DNA from: an uncultured Verrucomicrobiota bacterium
Lineage (GTDB): Bacteria; Verrucomicrobiota; Verrucomicrobiia; Limisphaerales; UBA9464
Assembly: GCA_903907995.1 (NCBI GenBank)
Contig: CAIVQH010000016.1
Coordinates: 1 to 64,000, forward strand
Reading direction: 5' to 3'
Length of the DNA: 64,000 nt
A program made the translations under genes and the position numbers. The notes beneath the pieces were generated by a model. The model was not told the DNA's origin and searched no databases. It was given only the letters and a program-made list of their open reading frames with translations. This document shows, piece after piece, positions 43,008 to 49,597 of the stretch; within the stretch, counting starts at the first letter, position 1; each line of letters begins with the position of its first letter.

Positions 43008-43382
43008 ATGGCGTCGACGCCCAAGCGCAAGGCCTCTCTTCACACCCTCGAACCCCGGTTCCGCGTGGTCGTGGGCAAGGACGTGGCACTGGGGCCGGGA
43101 AAGATCGAGCTGCTCGGCCACATTGCCTCCACAGGCTCGATCGCCCGCGCGGCCGCGGCGATGGGCATGTCCTATATGCGCGCCTGGACCCTGGTGCAGA
43201 CCATGAACCGCTGCTTTCGGGAACCCCTGGTGAGCGCGTCACGCGGCGGCAAAGCCAGCGGCGGGGCCACCCTGACGTCGACCGGCAAACGCGCCTTGGA
43301 ACTGTACCAGCAGATCGAGGAGGCCAGCCGTCATGCCGTGGAACCATTCTGGCAGGAAATCCTCCCTATGTTGCCAAAGTAG
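43008..43382 (+). CDS. modE: ModE-type molybdate-responsive regulator, DNA-binding domain only
   Basis: The 124-residue protein corresponds to the N-terminal winged helix-turn-helix of ModE: GPGKIELLGHIASTGSI, ARAAAAMGMSYMRAWTLV, then GGKASGGATLTSTGKRALELY. It lacks the C-terminal molybdate-binding (TOBE) domains of E. coli ModE, so either it senses molybdate through another protein or works ligand-free; single-domain forms are widespread. It lies upstream of modA in the same direction, and a ModE-like palindrome precedes modA. Confidence 0.85.
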   Translation: MASTPKRKASLHTLEPRFRVVVGKDVALGPGKIELLGHIASTGSIARAAAAMGMSYMRAWTLVQTMNRCFREPLVSASRGGKASGGATLTSTGKRALELYQQIEEASRHAVEPFWQEILPMLPK

Positions 43383-43432
43383 GACGGGAACCCGTCCCGA
43401 TCCGCCTGTCCTCGCAGAGGTTGCTGCTTCGC

Positions 43433-43669
43433 TTAGCTGACCATTGGTTCCAGCCGAGGTGTCCGGAAACTCGCCGGCAACCGGGCTTTCAAGATCCGTT
43501 CATCGCGGTCGTAGCGCACGTCGTAGTGTTGTTCGTTCAACAGGGCGAACGCTGGCCGCAGGTTCAAAAGATTACAGTCCCGGACGATGACATCCGCGCG
43601 CGCGCCGATGGCGGCCACGAGGAAAGGCAGCCAATCGGCGGCAATTGCAGAAAGCTGGTGAATCTCCAT
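43433..43669 (-). CDS. Possible small protein between modE and modA
   Basis: A 78-residue frame on the opposite strand with an ATG start and mixed composition (EIHQLSAIAADWLPFLVAAIG, VRYDRDERILKARLP). It fills the 500-base gap between modE and modA without overlapping either. I recognise no family, and it could be a chance frame; GC-rich DNA yields many. No other frame in this gap looks better. Confidence 0.35.
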   Translation of the reverse strand: MEIHQLSAIAADWLPFLVAAIGARADVIVRDCNLLNLRPAFALLNEQHYDVRYDRDERILKARLPASFRTPRLEPMVS

Positions 43670-43797
43670 CAGTCAACGCTAGGAGACCGACTGGAGGACA
43701 CCCATGGGGTGAAACCCGAATTGAGTGACCAGTGGCGAGTGAAGGTGACGAAGAGCTGCCTCCGGCCTCTGCGAAAGAGAGCAGGATGTGTTAGGCA

Positions 43798-43825
43798 AGC
43801 CCGACAGCGTCGGGCTCCAGGAGCC
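43798..43825. other. Hairpin in the modA leader
   Basis: AGCCCGAC and GTCGGGCT pair perfectly around a 3-nt loop (43798-43816), and the overlapping GGCTCC-A-GGAGCC (43813-43825) forms a competing hairpin. No T-run follows. The two mutually exclusive stems just before the ModE-like site could be regulatory RNA or a cruciform; I cannot match a known riboswitch. Confidence 0.45.
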
Positions 43826-43838
43826 TCGCCTGCAGACC

Positions 43839-43860
43839 GATATATTTGACAGGGTATATC
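43839..43860 (+). promoter_or_regulatory. Candidate ModE operator upstream of modA
   Basis: Perfect inverted arms GATATA (43839-43844) and TATATC (43855-43860) are separated by 10 bases. The arrangement of two TATA-containing half-sites resembles the E. coli ModE site (TATA-type half-sites about 7-8 bases apart). It lies 24 bases before the modA start, is A/T-rich in GC-rich surroundings, and the modE-like gene is nearby. Confidence 0.6.
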
Positions 43861-43883
43861 TAATCGGATGCGATTGCCGCCAC

Positions 43884-44711
43884 ATGAGTTTCCTTCCGGT
43901 GGGCAAGGCAGGGTGGCGCTCGCTGGCGTTGGCGTTTGGGGTGATCGCGGTTGCGGCACTCAGCTGGTCGGCTGCGGCGGTGGATACCCCCCCGTCCGCC
44001 ACAGGGACCATCACGGTGGCTGCCGCCGCCGATCTGATCTTTGCCCTCGATGAGCTGAACGCCAAATTCCAGGCCATCCATCCAGGGACGGCGGTGAAGG
44101 TGACTACCGGTGCCTCCGGCAACCTCTTCGCGCAGATCAGGCAGGGCGCGCCGTTCGACGTGTTTCTTTCCGCCGACATGAATTTTCCGCGCGAACTGGT
44201 GAAAACCGGTGCGGCGGACGAACGCAGCCTCGCCAGTTACGCCATCGGCCATCTCGTACTATGGACGACGAAGACCAACCTGCCGGTACGTCAGGGCCTG
44301 GCCGTGCTGACCAACGCGACCATCGGTCGGATTGCCCTCGCCAACCCCGCCACCGCGCCCTATGGCCGGGCGGCCAGGGCAGCGCTCACCAACGCAGGAC
44401 TCTGGGAGGCTGTGCAACCGAAGCTCGTGCTCGGTGACAACATTGCGCAGACCGCGCAGTTCGTGCAGACGGGCAACGCGGATGTCGGGCTGGTGAGCCT
44501 CTCGCTGGTCTCCGCACCCAAGCTGGCAGGCGTCGGCGTCTGGTGGCCGGTGCCCGAAGATGCGTACCCGCGCCTGGAACAGGGTGTGATCCTCACCGCG
44601 CGCGGCGCGACCAACGACCTGGCCCGTGCCTACCTGACCTTCCTCGGGTCCGACACCGCTCGCGTGGTGTTGGACCGCTTCGGCTTCCGTCGTCCCCCAC
44701 TGACCCACTGA
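43884..44711 (+). CDS. modA: Molybdate ABC transporter substrate-binding protein ModA
   Basis: The 275-residue periplasmic protein has a signal-like N-terminus (LALAFGVIAVAALSWSAAAV) and the ModA features TITVAAAADL, VTTGASGNLFAQIRQGAPFDVFLSAD, ANPATAPYGRAA, GDNIAQTAQFVQTGNADVGLVS and FLGSDTARVVLDRFGF. It binds molybdate or tungstate for uptake. The ATG at 43884 gives a proper signal peptide. No modB or modC follows; downstream are an 8-mer repeat and an unrelated isomerase gene. Molybdenum use is supported by a sulfite-oxidase-type gene at 57.8 kb. Confidence 0.9.
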   Translation: MSFLPVGKAGWRSLALAFGVIAVAALSWSAAAVDTPPSATGTITVAAAADLIFALDELNAKFQAIHPGTAVKVTTGASGNLFAQIRQGAPFDVFLSADMNFPRELVKTGAADERSLASYAIGHLVLWTTKTNLPVRQGLAVLTNATIGRIALANPATAPYGRAARAALTNAGLWEAVQPKLVLGDNIAQTAQFVQTGNADVGLVSLSLVSAPKLAGVGVWWPVPEDAYPRLEQGVILTARGATNDLARAYLTFLGSDTARVVLDRFGFRRPPLTH

Positions 44712-44714
44712 CCC

Positions 44715-44746
44715 ACTGGCTTACTGGCTTACTGGCTTACTGGCTC
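44715..44746. repeat. Tandem ACTGGCTT 8-mers after modA
   Basis: Three perfect and one near-perfect 8-nt units start 4 bases after the modA stop; related ACTGACCC words precede them and contribute the last modA codons. modB would normally begin here. Confidence 0.65.
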
Positions 44747-44800
44747 TCCGCCCACCTGCCGGCTCGCCAGCCTGAAAGCGCCTGAGCTAAGCTCGGCCCC

Positions 44801-46039
44801 ATGCCGCTTACCACAGACCTCCCGCAGCGGGTTTCGCGCATCGTCGGGGCCACGCCGGTGCTGGACATCCACACGCACCTGTATGATCCGGCCTTCGGCT
44901 CGCTGCTGCTCTGGGGCATCGACGATCTGCTGGTTTACCATTACCTCGTGAGCGAGTCGTTCCGCCAGATGGACGTGCCTTATGACCGCTTCTGGGCCGC
45001 CTCCAAAACCGAGCAGGCCGACTTCGTCTGGGACGCCCTTTTCGTCCGACACTCACCCGTGTCGGAGGCCTGCCGGGGTGTGCTGACCATCCTGCACTCG
45101 CTCGGACTGTCGCCGCGCCAGAAGGATCTGAAGGCTTTGCGGAAGTGGTTCGGGGAACAGCGGCCCGCCGACTACGTGGAGCGCGTGCTTTCCGCCGCGA
45201 ATGTCTCGGGCATCGGCATGACCAACTCGCCGTTCGACGACGAGGAACGCCCCTTCTGGGAGCGCAACACGCCGCGCGACCCGCGCTTTTTCGCCGCGCT
45301 CCGGATTGACCCGCTGCTCGTCGCCTGGAAGCAGACCGTGCCGCAGCTCCGGGGCTGGGGTTACGACGTGACCGCCGAACTGACCCAGCGCACCGCCGAC
45401 GAGGTGCGCCGTTTCCTGTCCGATTGGACGCGCCGGATCGGGGCGCGCTACTGCATGGTCTCGCTGCCGCCGCACTTTGCGTATCCGGCCGACACGGAGA
45501 CGGCGTGGCTCATCGAGCACGCGGTGCTGCCGCATTGTCGCGACCACGGACAACCGTTCGCCCTCATGATGGGCGTGAAGCGCGCCGTGAATCCCGCGCT
45601 CCGCATGGCCGGCGATGGTGTGGGCCGCAGCGACCTGACCGCGCTGCAAAGCCTGTGTGCTGCGCACCCACAGAACCGCTTCCTGGTGACCTGCCTCGCC
45701 CGGGAGAACCAGCACGAGCTGGTGGTGCTCGCGCGCAAGTTCCGCAACCTGCATCCGTTTGGCTGCTGGTGGTTCACCAACACGCCGCAGCTGGTCGCGG
45801 AGATCACCACGATGAGGCTCGAACTCCTCGGCACGAGCTTCACGCCCCAGCACAGCGACGCCCGTGTGCTCGACCAGCTCGGCTACAAGTGGTCGCACTC
45901 GCGCACGATCCTGGCCAATTGCCTCGCGGAGAAATACGCCGCCATCGAAGCCGCCGGCTGGCCGATCACCGACGCCGACATCCAGCACGACGCCACCGAG
46001 CTTCTCAGCGGTGCGTTCACGCGCTTCTGCAATGGGTGA
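44801..46039 (+). CDS. Uronate isomerase-like amidohydrolase (UxaC family)
   Basis: The 412-residue protein resembles the uronate (glucuronate/galacturonate) isomerase branch of the amidohydrolase superfamily: an early metal motif DIHTHLYD near residue 23, SLPPHFAYP, LVTCLARENQHEL, and the late FGCWWFTNTPQL. It is shorter than E. coli UxaC (about 470) and lacks obvious neighbours for uronate catabolism, so the substrate is uncertain; related proteins of Verrucomicrobiota and Planctomycetota are annotated only as amidohydrolases. The ATG at 44801 is the first start after the word repeat. Confidence 0.75.
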   Translation: MPLTTDLPQRVSRIVGATPVLDIHTHLYDPAFGSLLLWGIDDLLVYHYLVSESFRQMDVPYDRFWAASKTEQADFVWDALFVRHSPVSEACRGVLTILHSLGLSPRQKDLKALRKWFGEQRPADYVERVLSAANVSGIGMTNSPFDDEERPFWERNTPRDPRFFAALRIDPLLVAWKQTVPQLRGWGYDVTAELTQRTADEVRRFLSDWTRRIGARYCMVSLPPHFAYPADTETAWLIEHAVLPHCRDHGQPFALMMGVKRAVNPALRMAGDGVGRSDLTALQSLCAAHPQNRFLVTCLARENQHELVVLARKFRNLHPFGCWWFTNTPQLVAEITTMRLELLGTSFTPQHSDARVLDQLGYKWSHSRTILANCLAEKYAAIEAAGWPITDADIQHDATELLSGAFTRFCNG

Positions 46040-46099
46040 CGAGTGACGAGGGGCGAGTCAGCGGGGAGGACGCATAGCCCCCTCAGCTTTGATGCTTGG

Positions 46100-47101
46100 C
46101 TATAGTGCCTTCGCCACGTCCTTGGCGAAGTAGGTCAGGATCAGGTCGGCACCGGCGCGTTTGATCGCCAGCAGCGACTCGTCGCGGGTTTTCACGAGGT
46201 CGAGCCAGCCCTTCTCCGCCGCCGCGTGCAACTGCGCGTATTCGCCGCTCACCTGATAGGCCGCCAGGGGCAAGGACGTGGAGTCGCGCAGTTCGCGGAT
46301 GATGTCCAGATACGGGCCGGCCGGCTTCACCATGAGGGCGTCCGCGCCTTCGGCCTCGTCGAGCAGGGCGTCGGCGATGGCCTCGCGGCGGTTCGCCGGG
46401 TTGAGCTGGTAGGTGCGCTTGTCGAGCGACTTGGTGCCCGCCGCGCTGGCGCTGCCCACGGCCTCGCGGAAGGGTCCGTAATAGGCCGAGGCAAACTTCG
46501 CCGAGTAGGCCAGGATGCCGGTGTGACATTGCTCGGCGGCATCGAGAGCGGCGCGGATGGCGGCGACGCGGCCATCCATCATGTCACTGGGTGCCACGAA
46601 GTCCGCGCCGGCACCGGCGTGCAGCACCGACATCTGGGCGAGCACATGGAGGGTGGCGTCATTGTCCACGTCGCCCCCGTCGGGGGTGAGGATGCCGTCG
46701 TGGCCATGAGTGGTGTAAGGGTCGAGGGCGATGTCGGTGAAAATCACCAGCCCGGGCACGGTGGCCTTCACCGCGCGCACGGCACGGAGCACGAGACAGT
46801 CGGGGTTCAGCGCCTCGGTGCCGTTGTGATTTTTCAGCGCCGCCGGAGTCACGGGAAACAGGGCGATGCCGCGCACACCGAGTGCGTGCAGCTCACGGCA
46901 CTCGGCCACGAGGTCGGTCAGGTTCAGGCGGAAGACCCCCGGCATGGAGCCGATCGGCTCGGGTGCGCCCTCGCCCTCTTTGACGAAGAGGGGAGCGATC
47001 AGGTCGGCCGCCACGAGCCGCGTCTCCTGCACAAGTTCGCGGATGGCAGCGGTGCGGCGCAGGCGGCGCAGACGGACGACGGGCAGCGGAACGTTTTGCA
47101 C
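46100..47101 (-). CDS. hemB: Delta-aminolevulinic acid dehydratase (porphobilinogen synthase)
   Basis: The 333-residue enzyme condenses two 5-aminolevulinate molecules to porphobilinogen in haem and corrin synthesis. Schiff-base lysines lie in SYSAKFASAYYGPF and MVKPAGPYLDI. The metal region reads DIALDPYTTHGHDG with Asp in place of the zinc-binding cysteines, placing it with the magnesium-dependent type. The start is GTG at 47101. Haem demand in this region is evident from the five-haem cytochrome 2.5 kb away. Confidence 0.95.
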   Translation of the reverse strand: MQNVPLPVVRLRRLRRTAAIRELVQETRLVAADLIAPLFVKEGEGAPEPIGSMPGVFRLNLTDLVAECRELHALGVRGIALFPVTPAALKNHNGTEALNPDCLVLRAVRAVKATVPGLVIFTDIALDPYTTHGHDGILTPDGGDVDNDATLHVLAQMSVLHAGAGADFVAPSDMMDGRVAAIRAALDAAEQCHTGILAYSAKFASAYYGPFREAVGSASAAGTKSLDKRTYQLNPANRREAIADALLDEAEGADALMVKPAGPYLDIIRELRDSTSLPLAAYQVSGEYAQLHAAAEKGWLDLVKTRDESLLAIKRAGADLILTYFAKDVAKAL

Positions 47102-47152
47102 GCCGCACAGGCTAGCGGCTGGAGCGATGGGTGGCCAGTTTGCGTTCCGGGC

Positions 47153-48004
47153 TCAGAACTCCGTGCCGAGCTTCAGCCGGATTTCAAGCCGTTCCCGGTC
47201 GTCGAGATACAGGCCGCCGGTGCCCTTCTTATCCGGCCAGCCCCAGATCTGGGGCAGCACGGCCAGCGTGGCGAAGAAACGGTCACCGGCGTAATGCAGC
47301 GTCGGTCCGGCGGAGAAGGTCACAAACTGGCTGTTGTCCAGGTCGGCGTTGCCGAACTCGGTGTCGAGCCGCGTTTCCACGCCAAACCACCAGTGGTCCG
47401 CAAACTTCCAGGACAGGCCGGCGGCCCATTCCATCGTGAGGTTGGTCTCCCAGTCGTTGCCCGGTTCCTTCTCAAACTCGGGCTCGATGGTGTAGTTGAG
47501 GACGGCAATGAGCCGGTTATCGAGGAAGTTCTTCTGCACGATCAGCTTCGTCTCCAGCTCGATCTCGTGGTGCCGTTCGCCGCCCGCCCGCTCGATCGTG
47601 TTGTAGCCCGGCTCGAAATAGAGCGAGACCCCGACCGCCGCCTTGGTGGGGTCCAGCAGCTGGTACTTCAGTTCGAAGGACGTCCCGCTGAGACCGAAGC
47701 GGTTGCGGTCGTCGAACACCTCGGAACTGCCCACGGAGTCCCTGGTATAGTGGTAGTCGGCCAGCAGGTAGGCGGCGACCTGGAGGCGGTCAGTCACGCC
47801 GTATTCCAACTCGGTGGCCAGGTCGAGGCCGAGGTAGCGGCCGGATTCCTTGCCGATCCGCGCGGTGGACCACTGGGTAAGCTCCCATTCGCCCTTGGCC
47901 TCGCTCTGTGCCCCGCGCAGATAGCCAAAGGGTTCTTCGTGGGCGAGGAGGGATCCGGTGACGGCGGCCAGAGCGAGGCCGCCTGTAATCAGTTTCAAAT
48001 TCAT
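47153..48004 (-). CDS. Probable outer-membrane beta-barrel protein
   Basis: A 283-residue exported protein with signal LITGGLALAAVTGSLLAH. The mature part alternates aromatic and polar residues in strands typical of small barrels (LGLDLATELEYGVTDRLQVA, WWFGVETRLDTEFG) and ends in LGTEF, a terminal Phe as recognised by the BAM machinery. I recognise no named family. It lies between hemB and a membrane-dehydrogenase-like gene on the same strand, with 51- and 80-base gaps. Confidence 0.7.
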   Translation of the reverse strand: MNLKLITGGLALAAVTGSLLAHEEPFGYLRGAQSEAKGEWELTQWSTARIGKESGRYLGLDLATELEYGVTDRLQVAAYLLADYHYTRDSVGSSEVFDDRNRFGLSGTSFELKYQLLDPTKAAVGVSLYFEPGYNTIERAGGERHHEIELETKLIVQKNFLDNRLIAVLNYTIEPEFEKEPGNDWETNLTMEWAAGLSWKFADHWWFGVETRLDTEFGNADLDNSQFVTFSAGPTLHYAGDRFFATLAVLPQIWGWPDKKGTGGLYLDDRERLEIRLKLGTEF

Positions 48005-48084
48005 TGGCCGCGCACCGTGACGGATACGGCGGCGGCCCGCTAACGCTCGGTTGCCAATCTTTGCCGGGCGCTTGCAGCCCGGAC

Positions 48085-49578
48085 TCAGGACTTGGGAATC
48101 ACGTTCAGCCAGTAATAGCCGACGGGATGAAGCAGCGCGCGCCCATCAGCGCTGCGCACGCCCGGGAGCTTCAGCTCATGCACGTGCCCGACCACGAGAC
48201 CGGTCTTGATGCTGACGCGCAGACCATCGGGCGACACCTTGACCGATTCGATGGCGGGCTTGGTCTGGTCCACCTCGGGGGAGCCGTATTCGGCGCGGTA
48301 CACATAGGTGAAGGTCTCGTAGGCGTACGATTCGAGCTTGGCCGCCGTGGCCGGGTCCACCGGCTGGGTGAAGGTCAGTTCGAAGCCGTCGGGCTTCACC
48401 CGCATGTGCTGGATTTCGAACGGCGTCTTGCCGTTCCATTCCAGCCGTTGCAGGGCGAACGGCTGACCGCCCCGCGCGCCCCAGCCGCGATCCGTCCCGC
48501 CGACAAAGAGCACGCCCTCGGGGCACATTTCCAAACTGAGGGAACCGGAGGCGAGGCCCTCACGGAAAGGGAAGCAGGCACCCTGATACACGCCGTCGAT
48601 CTCCTCCAGATCGGCCCGCATCACCGTGCTCCAGGTCTGGTCGCCGACGAAGAGCTGTTTGGTGAACGGCCCGAATTTTCCGGCCGTGAAGTCGTTCTGT
48701 ATGCCGCTCGCGCTCTGACCCATTTTCTGGTAGGGAAAGGCAATCACCGGCGGCACAAATTCGGGCATCTTTTTCCATTCGGTGGCGATGCGGCTGTTGC
48801 TCAGCGGATCGGCCGGACGCGGCCCGAGGTTGGTCGCCAGCGTGTACCATTTGTTGCCCTGGGGATTGCCCATGAAGCCGCCGGGTTTGAGGTGTTTCAA
48901 CCAACAGGTGCCATTCCATGGACCCTGGTTGTCGGTGTAGAACATCTCCCCGACCGAGTTCGTGGCCACGCCGCCGGGCGAGCGCAGGCCGCTGCACGTC
49001 GGGATGACCTCGCCCTTGGGCGTCACCCGCAGGCACCAGCCGCGGAACTCGGTCTCGCTCGTGAACGAGCCCGTGAGGCAAAGCGTGACCCAGATGTTGC
49101 CCTCGCGGTCGGGCTTTGAGCCGAACGCGTATTCGTGATAGTCACCGGTGATGCCCCAGCCGTCGGCCACGGTTTCAAACACGTCGGCCCGGTCGTCGCC
49201 GTCGGTGTCACGCAGCCGCGATACCTCACCGCGCTGGGTGACGTAAAACCAGCCGTCACCGAGCGTGGAAAGCCCGAGCACCTCGTGCAGCCCCGAGGCA
49301 TAGCGGGTGAACTTCACGGTGGACGGCTTTGGGTCCTTCCCAAAAGCCCCATCCACGAAATAGATCTCCCCGAGCCGGGTGGAGACGGCGAGGCGCTGAT
49401 GGCCGAACCGCTGGATGGCTCCGGCCTCCAAGGTCACACCTTCGGGGATTGGCACGGTGACCAACGGGTAATACTCCGCCTCCTCGTCCGCCTTGCCGGC
49501 GGCGAACAGGGAACCTGTGGCGAGCGTCAGCCCCAAGGCCGTGGCGATTGGGGAAAACAGGGAAAACAGTCGCTTCAT
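48085..49578 (-). CDS. Secreted membrane-bound-dehydrogenase-like beta-propeller protein
   Basis: A 497-residue exported protein with a signal (ATALGLTLATGSLFA) and a glucose/sorbosone-dehydrogenase-like propeller: GHQRLAVSTRLGEIYFVDG, VLGLSTLGDGWFYVTQRGEV, RLRDTDGDDRADVFETV, SPGGVATNSVGEMFYTDNQG. It resembles the propeller part of the large Planctomycetota/Verrucomicrobiota 'membrane-bound dehydrogenase' proteins that are often fused to cytochrome c domains. Here the cytochrome part is probably the separate gene 19 bases upstream in the operon. The substrate may be a sugar or alcohol; electrons would pass to the cytochrome. Confidence 0.8.
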   Translation of the reverse strand: MKRLFSLFSPIATALGLTLATGSLFAAGKADEEAEYYPLVTVPIPEGVTLEAGAIQRFGHQRLAVSTRLGEIYFVDGAFGKDPKPSTVKFTRYASGLHEVLGLSTLGDGWFYVTQRGEVSRLRDTDGDDRADVFETVADGWGITGDYHEYAFGSKPDREGNIWVTLCLTGSFTSETEFRGWCLRVTPKGEVIPTCSGLRSPGGVATNSVGEMFYTDNQGPWNGTCWLKHLKPGGFMGNPQGNKWYTLATNLGPRPADPLSNSRIATEWKKMPEFVPPVIAFPYQKMGQSASGIQNDFTAGKFGPFTKQLFVGDQTWSTVMRADLEEIDGVYQGACFPFREGLASGSLSLEMCPEGVLFVGGTDRGWGARGGQPFALQRLEWNGKTPFEIQHMRVKPDGFELTFTQPVDPATAAKLESYAYETFTYVYRAEYGSPEVDQTKPAIESVKVSPDGLRVSIKTGLVVGHVHELKLPGVRSADGRALLHPVGYYWLNVIPKS

Positions 49579-49597
49579 AGTCGTATCCTTTGCCGCC

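Noticed and set aside
43798-43816. Intrinsic terminator after modE
   Set aside because: The stem is good but no T-run follows on either strand, and it is more than 400 bases from the modE stop.
42980-43849. 289-codon frame overlapping modE
   Set aside because: It runs out of frame through modE, which has a recognisable helix-turn-helix; the remainder has no motif.
46226-48043. 605-codon plus-strand frame opposite hemB and the barrel gene
   Set aside because: Antisense to two recognised genes; no domain visible.
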